The position numbers and the translations under genes were made by a program. The notes below the pieces were generated by a model. The model saw only the letters and a program-made list of their open reading frames with translations, made no database searches and was not told the origin of the DNA. Below, piece by piece: positions 53,081-62,470 of a stretch of 64,000 nt of DNA. The stretch comes from JAVJUV01 sp047314965. GTDB lineage: Bacteria; Pseudomonadota; Alphaproteobacteria; Rhodobacterales; Rhodobacteraceae. The stretch covers positions 1-64,000 of the forward strand of contig NZ_JBLBVK010000046.1 in the NCBI RefSeq assembly GCF_047314965.1, in the 5' to 3' direction. Within the stretch, counting starts at the first letter, position 1. Each line of letters starts with the position of its first letter.

Positions 53081-53488
53081 ATGAGCAAGCTAAAGACGAC
53101 TGCGGCGCAGATGGTCGCGAATGCCCGTGCCCGGATCGAAGAAATCGAAACCCCCGATCTGATCGCTAAGCTCGATGACCCGGACGTGGTGGTCGTCGAT
53201 ATCCGCGACGTTCGCGAACGCCAGCGCACCGGCTGGATTCCCGGCAGCTTCCACGCCCCCCGAGGCATGATCGAATTCTGGGTCGACCCCGAAAGCCCCT
53301 ATTTCAAGGAGATCTTCGGACAGGATAAGACCTTCGTTTTCCACTGCGCCAGCGGATGGCGCTCGGCCCTCACTGTTGCAACGCTTCAGGACATGGGCTT
53401 CGAAGCCGCCCACCTGCGCGAAGGATTCTCCACCTGGAAGGACCACGGCGGCCCCGTCGAGATGCCGGAGGGCGGCAACTGGGAATAA
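53081..53488 (+). CDS. single-domain rhodanese-like sulfurtransferase
   Basis: A 135-residue rhodanese fold with VVVVDIRDVRERQRTGWIPG, AFHAPRG-type turn and the active-site loop FHCASGWRSALT with Cys89. It transfers sulfane sulfur or binds a related anion. The start MSKLKTTAAQ at 53081 was chosen over a frame five codons longer. It is divergent from the DAO/HyuAB unit. Confidence 0.87.
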   Translation: MSKLKTTAAQMVANARARIEEIETPDLIAKLDDPDVVVVDIRDVRERQRTGWIPGSFHAPRGMIEFWVDPESPYFKEIFGQDKTFVFHCASGWRSALTVATLQDMGFEAAHLREGFSTWKDHGGPVEMPEGGNWE

Positions 53489-53627
53489 CCTCTGCCGGAG
53501 CCCGAGATTGTCCTAGAGACAGCGGGTCCGTCGTGTGGTAAACGTCTTAGAAACGTATGTGCTTGCATTAACGAGAAAAGCGCGGCTCTCGATGAAATTC
53601 GCCGCACAGTTGATTTGATAAGACCCC

Positions 53628-54092
53628 ATGACGACTCAATACGACGACCTGATCGCCGAGGAAATTGCAGAAGAACTCCTCTATCGCACCGGTCGGGCGC
53701 TTTTGGACGGCGAGCTTGAAGGCGTCGAGGACTGCTTCACTCTCCCGCATTCCCTGGAAACGACCGAAGGGGCCAGGATCGTACGGACTCCGGACGATAT
53801 TCACGGAATTTTTCGGGAAGTCCGGGCATACTTTGCCGAAACCGGCGTCGTGAACATGGTCCGCTCGGTGGTCGAGGCCAAGTTCATCTCGGAGACAGAG
53901 ATCGAGGCGGTCCACGTCTCCCGCATCTGGAGACGCGGCGAAGAGTAACCGGGGTCGACATATCCCGTGTTCTGCGGCCTCAAGCTCTGCGACGATGGCA
54001 AGTGGCGGATTGCAAACAGCAACTATGCGATCACCGAATCGCGCCGCTTCTGCTCGGCACTCCTGTCGTGGCGGACAAAAGCGGAAACCTGA
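53628..54092 (+). pseudogene. NTF2/SnoaL-like protein interrupted by an in-frame TAA
   Basis: The open part, 53628-53948, encodes 106 residues (MTTQYDDLIAEEIAEELLYR onward) that end ...HVSRIWRRGEE at a TAA at 53946-53948. The same frame then continues without other stops to 54092 as YPVFCGLKLCDDGKWRIANS NYAITES-like sequence, a typical last strand of NTF2-like proteins. The restored product would be 154 residues, normal for the fold. The gene looks inactivated by one nonsense change, unless the shorter product works or the base is a sequencing error. Confidence 0.6.
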
Positions 54093-54131
54093 AGGCGGGG
54101 CTCCGCAAACCGGCCTCGTCCCGCCACAGGA

Positions 54132-54770
54132 TCACTCGTCGTACAGACGGTTTTTATCGTTATCGTCGAACCACTTGGTGACCTGTTCAAGCGTATAGTC
54201 CCGGCCCGTGTGATCGACGTTCGCCTCGGCATAGGTGGGAAGCCCGTCGGTCGGCGCGGCCTTCTCAGGGGACCAGAGGCCCGAACGGATGATGGCCTTG
54301 CCGCAATGATAGAACGCCTCTTCCACGTGGACGAGCACGGCAAGCTCGGGAACCCGCCCCTTGATCGCCATGCTTTCCCGAAGCTGCAGGTCACGCACCA
54401 CCTGTGCGGTGCCATTGACACGAACCGTTTCATTCCGGTTCGGCACGAAGAAAAGCAACCCCACACGCCCGGTCTGCAAGATGTTCAGAAAACCGTCGAA
54501 ACGACGATTGCCCGGCCTGTCGGGTATCGCCAGCGTCTTTTCGTCGATCACTTTCACAAACCCGGCCGGATCGCCTTTTGGCGAGCAATCGAGTCGTCCC
54601 TCCAAATCCGAGGTCGTCATGACAAGGAAGGGTGACCGCTCGATCCAGACCCGGCAATGCCGGTCGATATGGTCGATGACCTTTACGTCCTGCGTCCCGT
54701 GCGGCGGCTTCGGAACGATCGATCGAAGATCCTGTTCAGTGGAAACCACGTCGGTCGGCTGATAGGACAT
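54132..54770 (-). CDS. pyridoxamine 5'-phosphate oxidase-family flavoprotein
   Basis: A 212-residue split-barrel FMN-binding protein. The core is SPFLVMTTSDLEGRLDCSPK, then FDGFLNILQTGRVGLLFFVP and NETVRVNGTAQVVRD. This is the PPOX class that binds FMN or F420-like cofactors, often annotated MSMEG_1061-like. The start MSYQPTDVV at 54770 has GGGGGAG upstream. It stands alone on the minus strand. A role in detoxifying reductions is possible but unproven. Confidence 0.85.
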   Translation of the reverse strand: MSYQPTDVVSTEQDLRSIVPKPPHGTQDVKVIDHIDRHCRVWIERSPFLVMTTSDLEGRLDCSPKGDPAGFVKVIDEKTLAIPDRPGNRRFDGFLNILQTGRVGLLFFVPNRNETVRVNGTAQVVRDLQLRESMAIKGRVPELAVLVHVEEAFYHCGKAIIRSGLWSPEKAAPTDGLPTYAEANVDHTGRDYTLEQVTKWFDDNDKNRLYDE

Positions 54771-55007
54771 GTGCGCTCCCCCCCAATGCGCATGTAACAT
54801 ATTGCCCCATTCCGAGCGAGACTCGTCAGCCCACCTGCGGCCAACATCAGTTCGGGCCCTCAAGCGTGACAGGAAACAAGAATGTTGCGTAAATTGAATT
54901 CATACATCACCATTTGACTATGCATTTCCATCCGGGCGGCAGTAGCGCCCCCGACAGACGGGAATGCCTCAACTCAGAACCCCGCAGGGGCAATTCGGGA
55001 GGAATAC

Positions 55008-55469
55008 ATGAAAGTAGCTCGGATATTTGTTTTCTTGGTCGCGTTGTGCTGGTCACTCGGCAGCAATCCCGCGTCAGCGCATGATGATGCGCCACCGCAC
55101 GATATGCATCGGATCGTCATTCAGGTCAGCGACGACAGTCCGGGAACCTTCAACAAGGTTCTGAACAATGCGTCGAACATGTCGAGTTACTTCCTCGAGC
55201 GCGGCGAGGACTACGAAATCGAGATCGTGGCCTACAACGCCGGTTTGCACATGCTGCGCACGGATACATCTCCCGTGCTCGAACGCATCAAGGGATTCAC
55301 CGACAGCGTGCCCAACGTGACCATCTCCGCCTGCGGGAACACGATCAAGGGCATGAGCAAGCAAGCGGGCAAGGAGATCGAGATCGTGCCGAACGCCCGG
55401 GTGGTCCCTGGTGGCATCGTTCGCCTCATGGAGCTGAGCGACCAGGGCTATTTCATGATCCGACCCTGA
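55008..55469 (+). CDS. exported DsrE/DsrF-like protein
   Basis: A 153-residue protein with a signal peptide (MKVARIFVFLVALCWSLGSN, cleavage near ASA-HD). The DsrE-like fold follows: VIQVSDDSPGTFNKVLNNAS, then EIEIVAYNAGLHMLRTD, and ISACGNTIKGMSKQ with one Cys. Periplasmic DsrE-like proteins are common near sulfur-metabolism genes, but the classical DsrEFH cluster is not here. GGGAGGAATAC lies upstream. The terminator at 55513-55545 ends it. Confidence 0.83.
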   Translation: MKVARIFVFLVALCWSLGSNPASAHDDAPPHDMHRIVIQVSDDSPGTFNKVLNNASNMSSYFLERGEDYEIEIVAYNAGLHMLRTDTSPVLERIKGFTDSVPNVTISACGNTIKGMSKQAGKEIEIVPNARVVPGGIVRLMELSDQGYFMIRP

Positions 55470-55512
55470 AAATCGCGGTCTGCTTCCCCTGAGGAAGTCC
55501 TATACAGGCCTT

Positions 55513-55545
55513 GGCGCGGTCCCGGGGGATCGCGCCCTTTATTTT
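55513..55545 (+). terminator. rho-independent terminator after the DsrE-like gene
   Basis: GGCGCG and CGCGCC (55513-55536) form a stem over a 12-base loop, followed by CTTTATTTT at 55537-55545, 44 bases after the stop. A classic intrinsic terminator. Confidence 0.7.
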
Positions 55546-55659
55546 GGCGGGTCGAGTTGGTATTGACGCCCGACGAAATCGTTGTGAAACATGGCACATA
55601 TTGAGTTATCGAGCGATAACCATTCAAGACAGACTTTTTGCCGTTTCGGGAGAAATAGA

Positions 55660-56001
55660 ATGCAACGAACCGCTGGTGCGCCACGCGTCGTAGAAGACAC
55701 CAAGGAAGGTCCGGTAAAAGTGTTCGCGCTGGTGACTTTCAACGAAGATCAGGCTCTTGCGCTTGGGAAGTACCTGGAAATCACGGAACCGCTTTTGAAA
55801 CGCGAGGGCGCAAGGATCATTGAGCGTTTCAGCCTCGAAGACGACGTCATCGGTCATCGCCCGGCGAAGTCGGTGATTATTGTCGAGTATCCAAGCCGGC
55901 AGGCCGTCGACAACGTATTTTCAAGCCCGGAATATGAAGCGGCCATTCCCTATCGCGATGTTGCCTTCGCGACCTACAGCGTCCACATCGCGGCGCAGTA
56001 A
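55660..56001 (+). CDS. DUF1330 family protein
   Basis: A 113-residue protein with the dimeric alpha-beta barrel of DUF1330: VIIVEYPSRQAVDNVFSSPE, then YEAAIPYRDV, matching the family's F-S-eYqa block. The start chosen is ATG at 55660 with GGGAGAAAT upstream; the frame opens further upstream but in AT-rich promoter sequence. No function is known. It is followed by an intrinsic terminator. Confidence 0.8.
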   Translation: MQRTAGAPRVVEDTKEGPVKVFALVTFNEDQALALGKYLEITEPLLKREGARIIERFSLEDDVIGHRPAKSVIIVEYPSRQAVDNVFSSPEYEAAIPYRDVAFATYSVHIAAQ

Positions 56002-56013
56002 CGGACAAGACCT

Positions 56014-56052
56014 CGCCCGATCCGGTCACATGACCTTGTCGGGCGCGTTTTT
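56014..56052 (+). terminator. rho-independent terminator after the DUF1330 gene
   Basis: CGCCCGA (56014-56020) pairs with TCGGGCG (56039-56045), with an inner GGTCA/TGACC stem, followed by CGTTTTT at 56046-56052. It begins 12 bases after the stop codon. Confidence 0.72.
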
Positions 56053-56140
56053 CCGATCGGGACAGCAAGACTCGCGCCGGTCTCTCGGAAAAAATCCCCA
56101 AAGCCGACATGCAGGTACAATCGACGAGGCCTCAGGCGGA

Positions 56141-56661
56141 TCAGCGCACCGGAACAGGCCCGTAGGCGTTCGCGCCGGGTTCTGATGGCCGCGTCAGCCA
56201 CCACAGCATCAGAATGGTCAGCACAAGCTGAACGATCGCAACCACGAAAAGGCCGCCCAGTCCCAGCACCGCCGCTGGCCCTCGGAGCGTCTCGGGGTCG
56301 GCCACGTTCTGCTCCATTACCCCGAAGGTGAAGATGCCGAAGAACAGTCCAACGATTGAGACCAGCGACACCAGCATCGGCAAAAGGATGTACCAGCCGG
56401 GTCGCCCTCCGTCCTGAAGCCGGCGCCAGCCAGCCGAAAGAAGCGGGATGAACATCGCCAGTTGCCAGAGCGGCGCCAAGGCACCTTGAGAGTTCCCTGT
56501 GGAAGCGTCTGCGCCGAAAAGCACGCCATCGAGCAGCGTGAAGACTATCGAACCAAGCACCACGAAAAGCAGGAACCACCAATATTTGGGACGAGAGGCC
56601 CGCCCGAAAAACGAAAAATACTTGGACAGACACGTCCTGACCGCAGCTGCAAAAAACTCAT
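56141..56661 (-). pseudogene. DUF805 membrane protein with start-proximal frameshift
   Basis: The long frame encodes a DUF805 protein with three or four helices (YFSFFGRASRPKYWWFLLFV, then PLLSAGWRRLQDGGRPGWYI and a conserved C-terminus). Family members begin MSF--AVRT--SKYF-F-GRASR. Here the natural start ATG at 56661, preceded by GAGGGGACAA, reads MSFLQLRS in a different frame. One extra base in the A6 tract (56651-56656) would give MSFFAAAVRTCLSKYF and a 173-residue intact protein. No good start exists in the open frame itself. It is a recent frameshift, a slippage-controlled start or a sequencing error. Confidence 0.65.
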
Positions 56662-57054
56662 TTGTCCCCTCGTCCCGTCTGAAACGCGGTGTTCTTGAAT
56701 TTCTCCGTGCCGAATTGTGCCGGATCAACCAGGAATTAGCCTTAACGCGCCGGTAACCATAGTGAACGTGCGCACCACATCTGGTGGCCGCGCGCATTCC
56801 GCCCCTACCCTTGCCATACGCTTTGCCGACGCTCTGCCGACGCTTTGCCGACCGGGGTCAGTCCGCCGATACCCAGCAAAACAAGGCCGTTAACCTTCGC
56901 ATCCGCCCCACGCAACACCACCGCGCGCCCGTTGCCACCGCGCGCTCCTGTCGGCTTTCCAAGGGGGTTCGGGCGCGAGAAAATAAACCGCGCAAAATAC
57001 CGCCGTCGGTCATCGCTCTTTCTTTTCGCACTCAGGCATTGCAAAGGTTGCATC

Positions 57055-57927
57055 ATGACCAACCGGCCCGAGATCATCGCCATCGACGGCGGCGGCACCC
57101 GCTGCCGCGTGGCATGCCTGCGCTCCGGCAAGCGCACTCTCATCGAAGTCAGCAGCGCGAACGCGTCCACCGATCTGGCAGGAACGATCGAGCAGGTGAA
57201 CAAGGGGCTTGCCCTTCTCGCCGAACGACTGTCGCTCACGACCGGCGACCTCGCTCAAATCCCTGCATTCGTTGGGCTTGCGGGCATGGTTGGCCCCGAA
57301 ATCCGGCAGGCGATAGCGGACGGAATCCACCTTTCCCACGCGCGGATCGAGGACGACCGCCCCGCCGCCGTGCGCGGCGCGCTCGGCCGAGAGGACGGAG
57401 CCATAGCGCATTGCGGAACCGGCTCATTCTTCGCTGTCCAGCAAGACGGCGCGATACGCCTCTCGGGCGGCTGGGGACCGATCCTCGGTGACGAAGCCTC
57501 TGCGCAATGGCTGGGCCGAAAAGCCCTCCTGGCCGCGCTCGACGTCGCCGACGGCCTCCGCCCGCCCTCGCCGCTTGCCGAAGCCCTGCTGCGCGAACAC
57601 GGCTCGACCGCCGGCATCGTCTCCTTCGCCGCCAGCGCGACACCGGCACGGTTCGGAGAACTCGCGCCCAAAGTAACCAAAGCCGCGCAATCCGAAGACC
57701 CACTCGCCCTGAAACTTCTCAAGCACGGCGCCGACCACATCGCCCGCACGCTGACCGATATGGGCTGGACTTCCCCCCTTCCCATCTGCCTGACCGGCGG
57801 CCTTGCGCCTCGCTACGAGCAATTTCTTCCCCACGACATGCGTTCGGCCATCGCACCGGCCAAAGGCGAACCGATCGACGGCGCACTATCGCTTGCGCAA
57901 GACCTGCGCCGGGAGATGTCGGCATGA
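57055..57927 (+). CDS. BadF/BadG/BcrA-family sugar kinase (N-acetylglucosamine kinase-like)
   Basis: A 290-residue actin-like ATPase. The phosphate-1 motif is AIDGGGTRCRVACLRSGKRT, the phosphate-2 motif is AHCGTGSFFAVQQDGAIRLS with GGWGPILGDEASA, and the adenosine region is PICLTGGLAPRYEQFL. This layout is GlcNAc/GlcN kinase and not the benzoyl-CoA reductase activator. The start ATG at 57055 was chosen; upstream in-frame sequence lacks a site. The NagA gene follows 148 bases downstream, so the product likely phosphorylates N-acetylglucosamine or a related amino sugar. Confidence 0.88.
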   Translation: MTNRPEIIAIDGGGTRCRVACLRSGKRTLIEVSSANASTDLAGTIEQVNKGLALLAERLSLTTGDLAQIPAFVGLAGMVGPEIRQAIADGIHLSHARIEDDRPAAVRGALGREDGAIAHCGTGSFFAVQQDGAIRLSGGWGPILGDEASAQWLGRKALLAALDVADGLRPPSPLAEALLREHGSTAGIVSFAASATPARFGELAPKVTKAAQSEDPLALKLLKHGADHIARTLTDMGWTSPLPICLTGGLAPRYEQFLPHDMRSAIAPAKGEPIDGALSLAQDLRREMSA

Positions 57928-58075
57928 CCGGAGAAAGAACATCTCCGAAGCGAAGATCGGGTAAAAAACATACAATTTTATATCATAAAAACATAAGATT
58001 GAGCGACTTTTTTAAACCGACTTGCTCCATCATCCTCGCCGCGTCCCGGCACCTCGAAACGGCCCCCAAGACCCC

Positions 58076-59209
58076 ATGAGCGCACATACCGTCATATATC
58101 GCGGAGGCTCCATCTTCGACGGTCAGTCGATCCTCGACGATCACTGCGTCGTCGTTCAGGGAGGGCTTGTGAAAGGGATCATCCCCGAACCCGCGAATAC
58201 CGAAACCGCATCGGTCGTGAACCTGAACGGCGACATCCTTTCGCCCGGCTTCGTCGACCTTCAGGTCAACGGCGGTGATGGCATCATGCTGAACGACGAT
58301 CCGTCGGTCGAGACGCTGCGGCGGATGGCAAACGCCCACCGAACCCTCGGTGCGACGACGATTCTGCCCACGCTCATCACGGATACGCGCGAGAAGACGC
58401 GCGCGGCCATCGCGGCCGTAACCGAAGCGATTGCGAACGGCGTGCCCGGCATCGCCGGCCTGCATCTCGAAGGTCCCCACCTCTCGGTCGCCCGCAAGGG
58501 CGCCCACGACGCCGGCCTGATCCGTCCCATGACCTCCGAGGACCTTGCCCTGCTTGTGGATGCCGCGAAATCGCTGCCGGTCCTGATGGTGACGGTCGCG
58601 CCGGAGACCACGACGACCGCCCAGGTCAGCGCCCTCGCACGCGTCGGCGCCATCGTATCGCTTGGCCACACAGATGCGGCGTTCGACACTTGTCGCGCCT
58701 ACGCGGCGGCAGGTGCGCGGGTGGTTACCCATCTCTTCAACGCGATGAGCCAGCTTGGAAACCGCGATCCCGGCCTTGTCGGCGCGGCGCTCGACACGCC
58801 GGGCCTGTCCGCCGGGCTGATCGCCGACGCGATCCATGTCCACCCGGCCAGCATGCGCGCGGCATGGGCCGCGAAAACGGGACCGGGCAAGATCTTTCTT
58901 GTCAGTGACGCCATGGCCCCGGCAGGAAGCGAAATCGCCCAGTTCCATCTCGGAGACAGGCTGATCCGGCGCAACGACGGCCGCCTGACACTCGAAGACG
59001 GCACGCTCGCAGGCGCGGATCTCGACCTGGGAACCGCGATCCGGGTCCTGGTCGAAAAGACAGGCATCCCCCTTGAGCAGGCGCTGCGGGCCGCCACGTC
59101 CATCCCTGCTGATGTGGCAGTTCTGGGTCGCGGCATCGGGCGTCTTGTCCCGGGCGCGTCCTGTTCCATGATCCGGATATCTCGAGATTTCCGCGCCAGC
59201 CCCGCGTAA
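58076..59209 (+). CDS. nagA: N-acetylglucosamine-6-phosphate deacetylase
   Basis: A 377-residue amidohydrolase. The N-terminal LSPGFVDLQVNGGDGIML, the metal-binding GLHLEGPHLSVARKGAHDAG, HTDAAFDTCRAYAAAGARVV with the Zn histidine, THLFNAMSQLGNRDPGLVGA and VSDAMAPAGS are all classical NagA. It converts GlcNAc-6-P to GlcN-6-P. The start is ATG at 58076. The AT-rich gap before it (57928-58075) may hold its own promoter. Confidence 0.94.
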   Translation: MSAHTVIYRGGSIFDGQSILDDHCVVVQGGLVKGIIPEPANTETASVVNLNGDILSPGFVDLQVNGGDGIMLNDDPSVETLRRMANAHRTLGATTILPTLITDTREKTRAAIAAVTEAIANGVPGIAGLHLEGPHLSVARKGAHDAGLIRPMTSEDLALLVDAAKSLPVLMVTVAPETTTTAQVSALARVGAIVSLGHTDAAFDTCRAYAAAGARVVTHLFNAMSQLGNRDPGLVGAALDTPGLSAGLIADAIHVHPASMRAAWAAKTGPGKIFLVSDAMAPAGSEIAQFHLGDRLIRRNDGRLTLEDGTLAGADLDLGTAIRVLVEKTGIPLEQALRAATSIPADVAVLGRGIGRLVPGASCSMIRISRDFRASPA

Positions 59210-59383
59210 GCTTGAGACGCGCAACCCAGCATGCCCGCTTCAGAAAAAAGCGCGACCCAAGTCCCGAGAAAAGACTTCAAACCACCTGGAATGCGGCCGA
59301 TAAGTGATCTTCCCGAGCGCCCCGGCCACCTGTTAGGCTTTGCCGGCGGTGCCTGCTAGATACCGTGCCGACGAAGGAATGAA

Positions 59384-60271
59384 ATGACCCAGACTGGCGC
59401 CGACACTCACGAGTTTCTGACGGTCAAGGAATTGGCCGAGCTCCTGCGGATCAAGGAGCGCAAGGTCTATGACCTCGCGGCCTCAGGAGAAGTTCCCTGT
59501 TCGCGGGCCACCGGCAAACTCTTGTTTCCCGCCGCTGAAATCCGGGCGTGGATCGATCATGCGAAATCCGGCGGTACGGCGGCGGCGCTGAACCGCCCCG
59601 ACATCTTCCTCGGAAGTCACGACCCTCTTCTCGACTGGGCCATCCGCCAGTCGCGCTGCGGTCTCGCGACATATTTCGATGGGTCCCACGACGGTCTGTC
59701 GCGCTTCCAGAACGGCGAAGGCATTGCGACCGGTCTGCATATCTTCGACGCGGAATCCGGATCATGGAACCTCCCGGACGCGTCCCGTGTCGCCCAGGGT
59801 CAGAACACCGTCCTGGTTCATTTCGTCAGCCGCCAGCGCGGCATCGTGTTCCGGCCGGATGGCCCGCGCCCGGAAAGCATCGCCGGGCTCAAGGGGATGC
59901 GCATCGCACCCCGGCAACCCGAGTCCGGGACCGCCGGGCTGTTCGAGAGGCTGGCACGAGACGCGGGCCTCGACCCATCGGAACTCTCGCTTTCCGAAAT
60001 GGCCCGCTCCGAAGACGACGCCGTCCAGATGGTCCGCCATGGCGAAGCCGATGTCACCTTCGGGCTGCAATCGGTTGCGGAAAGCTACGGGCTGGGCTTC
60101 CTGCCCGTCATCGAAGAGCGCTACGACCTTCTCATCGACCGGAAAGCATGGTTCGACCCGCCCATGCAGACGCTTCTCGAATTCTGCCATAGCGACGCGT
60201 TTCGCCAGCGCGCCGCCTCCTTCCACGGCTACGATCTCTCTGACTTGGGCAAGGTAGCCTGGAACGCCTGA
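59384..60271 (+). CDS. excisionase-type HTH / periplasmic-binding-domain one-component regulator
   Basis: A 295-residue protein. Residues 10-60 form a MerR/excisionase HTH (FLTVKELAELLRIKERKVYD, then PAAEIRAWIDHAK). Residues 75-295 are a PBP-like (type 2 periplasmic-binding) domain: RIAPRQPESGTAGLFERLAR and GEADVTFGLQSVAESYGLGF. This architecture is found in proposed molybdate/oxyanion or formate-dehydrogenase-associated regulators. No promoter or operator was found. It may act on the tungstate transport genes at 41.7-44.1 kb or on unlinked molybdoenzyme genes. Confidence 0.84.
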   Translation: MTQTGADTHEFLTVKELAELLRIKERKVYDLAASGEVPCSRATGKLLFPAAEIRAWIDHAKSGGTAAALNRPDIFLGSHDPLLDWAIRQSRCGLATYFDGSHDGLSRFQNGEGIATGLHIFDAESGSWNLPDASRVAQGQNTVLVHFVSRQRGIVFRPDGPRPESIAGLKGMRIAPRQPESGTAGLFERLARDAGLDPSELSLSEMARSEDDAVQMVRHGEADVTFGLQSVAESYGLGFLPVIEERYDLLIDRKAWFDPPMQTLLEFCHSDAFRQRAASFHGYDLSDLGKVAWNA

Positions 60272-60275
60272 TAGG

Positions 60276-61193
60276 CTACTTCCCCCAACTCAGCGCCAGA
60301 ACGTCCAGATCGCGCGCCAGTTCCAAAAGCCGTGCGCGCGTCCTCTCCGACATCGGCTTCAGCGGATGACGCACGCGGTCGCTTCCGATCACGCCGCCCT
60401 CCGCGAACACCGTCTTGCAGGCTCGCAGACCGCATTGCCGGTTCTCATGGTTGATCAGGGGAAGGCAGCGCTGCCAGTGCGCAAGGGCGCCCTCCTTGTC
60501 GCCGGCAAGATACCGGGTGACAATGGGACGGATCTTTTCGGGAAACATCGCCGAAGACATGGTGCCGGTGCATCCCGCATCCAGATCGGCCAGCAGCGTG
60601 ACCGCCTCCTCGCCGTCGAATGGGCCTGCGATGTGCTCTCCCGCCGCCTCGATCAGGGCCGCCAGCTTGTCTGCCGCGAAGGGGCATTCGATCTTCAGAT
60701 AGCTGACCGCATCCAGCTCGCGCGCCATACGGGCCAGCAGCGGCACGGAAAGCGTCACGCCGGACAACGGCGCGTCCTGCACCATGATCGGGATCGAGAT
60801 CGCCGCATCCACGGCAGCGAAATGCTCGAAGATCCCGGCGTCATCCGCCCTGAGGCCGGCCCCGTGATAAGGCGGCATCATCATCACCATCGACGCTCCC
60901 ATGGCCTCTGCCGCCCGGGCCCGCTCCACCACGATACCCGTGTGGAAATGGCTGATCGTCACGATCACCGGCACGCGTCCCGCCACATGCTCGAGGCTCA
61001 GGCGCATCAGCGTCGCCCGTTCCTCGTCGGAGAGAACGAACTGTTCCGAATAGTTCGCGAGAATGCAGATCGCATCAGAGCCCTGGTCGATCATGCAATC
61101 AAGAACCCGGCGCATCCCCTCCAGGTCCAGGCTGTCGTTGTCATGGAACGGCGTTGGAGCAACGGGCAGAATGCCGGTCAATGGTGTCTGCAT
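60276..61193 (-). CDS. dihydrodipicolinate synthase/N-acetylneuraminate lyase-family protein
   Basis: A 305-residue TIM-barrel lyase. GILPVAPTPFHDNDSLDLEG opens the barrel, and VSYLKIECPFAADKL carries the Schiff-base lysine near residue 165. The family covers DapA, NanA and keto-sugar-acid aldolases. The start MQTPLTGILP at 61193 was chosen. It lies downstream of the divergent/same-strand LacI gene and is likely its target; the substrate is probably a sugar acid. Confidence 0.86.
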   Translation of the reverse strand: MQTPLTGILPVAPTPFHDNDSLDLEGMRRVLDCMIDQGSDAICILANYSEQFVLSDEERATLMRLSLEHVAGRVPVIVTISHFHTGIVVERARAAEAMGASMVMMMPPYHGAGLRADDAGIFEHFAAVDAAISIPIMVQDAPLSGVTLSVPLLARMARELDAVSYLKIECPFAADKLAALIEAAGEHIAGPFDGEEAVTLLADLDAGCTGTMSSAMFPEKIRPIVTRYLAGDKEGALAHWQRCLPLINHENRQCGLRACKTVFAEGGVIGSDRVRHPLKPMSERTRARLLELARDLDVLALSWGK

Positions 61194-61275
61194 GGCGTAA
61201 GACTTCCTCCTGATTCTGGACCCAACTTGCACCCGCGGCCCCCGGCTGCCAAGTCGCCCCAATGACTGTAATGCT

Positions 61276-62304
61276 TCAGATGTTCTCGCGGGTGTAGATA
61301 TCGAAGCTCAGAAGGACACTCTCCGCTCCTCCCGTGCCATCGGACGTTTTCATCCGCACCATGCTGTCCAGCGTTTCACGCGCCATGCGCGCAAAGGGGT
61401 GGGCCAGAACCACCGTCAGCGTCCCGTCCAGCAAACCGCCGCGGGTCGAGTCCATCAGGTCATATCCGATCACCCGCAACGTCCCCGACCGACCCATGCC
61501 CCGGATCGCCGCAAGAGCCCCCGTGATCCCGCCCCCGCAGACATAAAGCCCCGCCATGTCGGGATGATCGGTCAGAAGCCGTTCGGTCATCTCGCGGGCG
61601 ATGGCCGTCGACTCGAAGGTCGGCAATGGCTCCAGAACGGTAAACCCGCTCTCATGTTCCCGCAGGTAGGACCGGAAGCCGCTCTCCTGCATATCCTGGT
61701 TCCGGTAGCGGTGACTGCCGACAAGCACGCCGATCTTTCCGGGCTCCCGGCAGATATTCTCGAAGAACCATCCGACAGTACGCCCGACCTTCCAACTGTC
61801 GAGGCCGACAAAACCGATACTCGTCTGCGCGGTCAGCGGCGAAATCAAGGCCAGCACAGGCGTTCCCATTGCGGTCAAACGGTCGATCGCCGCGCTGACG
61901 ACCGGATGCTCGGCTGTCACCACGGCCAGCGCATCCGCGCGCGGACCAAGGTCAAGCATACGATCGGCGATGCGATCCGGCGACAGGTCGTTCATGAACT
62001 CCAGAACCAGATCGATGTCCCGTCCTTCGTAAGCGGACGCGGCCTGACGCAGGTGCTCGGCGACCGCCTCGTAGAACTGGCGGCCGGGTTGTTGCAGCAG
62101 AACCACGAAACGGTCGCGCGGGCGTGCCGCGTCCACCCGACTTCGGATGGCTCCCACTCCGTAGAAGCCTATGTCGCGCGCGGCATCCAGAACACGCTGC
62201 ATCGTCGGTTCGCGCACCTTGTCCGACCCCGCCAGAACGCGGTTGACGGTCGAAGGCGAAACGCCGGCCGCAGTTGCCAGATCCCTGATTGTCGGACGTG
62301 CCAT
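61276..62304 (-). CDS. LacI-family transcriptional regulator
   Basis: A 342-residue LacI protein. The N-terminal HTH is TIRDLATAAGVSPSTVNRVL with hinge KVREPTMQRVLDAARDIG, and the rest is a sugar-binding domain (the VSHYR variant GSHRYRNQDMQESGFRSYL). It is immediately upstream of the DapA-family gene on the same strand, and divergent from the sterol-desaturase/Gfo-Idh-MocA genes. Sugar or sugar-acid effector is inferred. Confidence 0.9.
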   Translation of the reverse strand: MARPTIRDLATAAGVSPSTVNRVLAGSDKVREPTMQRVLDAARDIGFYGVGAIRSRVDAARPRDRFVVLLQQPGRQFYEAVAEHLRQAASAYEGRDIDLVLEFMNDLSPDRIADRMLDLGPRADALAVVTAEHPVVSAAIDRLTAMGTPVLALISPLTAQTSIGFVGLDSWKVGRTVGWFFENICREPGKIGVLVGSHRYRNQDMQESGFRSYLREHESGFTVLEPLPTFESTAIAREMTERLLTDHPDMAGLYVCGGGITGALAAIRGMGRSGTLRVIGYDLMDSTRGGLLDGTLTVVLAHPFARMARETLDSMVRMKTSDGTGGAESVLLSFDIYTRENI

Positions 62305-62353
62305 GTTGGCGCTCCCCGGTTCTGTATCATTTTATGTCATTTGATTGCAGAAA

Positions 62354-62369
62354 ATGAAACAGATGAAAC
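62354..62369. promoter_or_regulatory. tandem ATGAAAC repeat in divergent promoter
   Basis: ATGAAAC occurs at 62354-62360 and 62363-62369, nine bases apart, in the AT-rich gap between the LacI-type gene and the sterol-desaturase gene. It is a candidate regulator site, but it is a direct and not an inverted repeat as LacI proteins prefer. Confidence 0.3.
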
Positions 62370-62470
62370 AAAATACTTCCCCGTGCCGCGCGGTATTGGT
62401 GAAGCGAGGAAGGCTCTGACAAACTGCCCGAGGGACGCAGACCGAGTCGGCGCGTCCCTGGGAGGACATC

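Noticed and set aside
57055..57927. Benzoyl-CoA reductase activator (BadF/BcrA)
   Set aside because: Same superfamily, but no Fe-S cysteines between subunits and no reductase genes nearby; the nagA neighbour favours an amino-sugar kinase.
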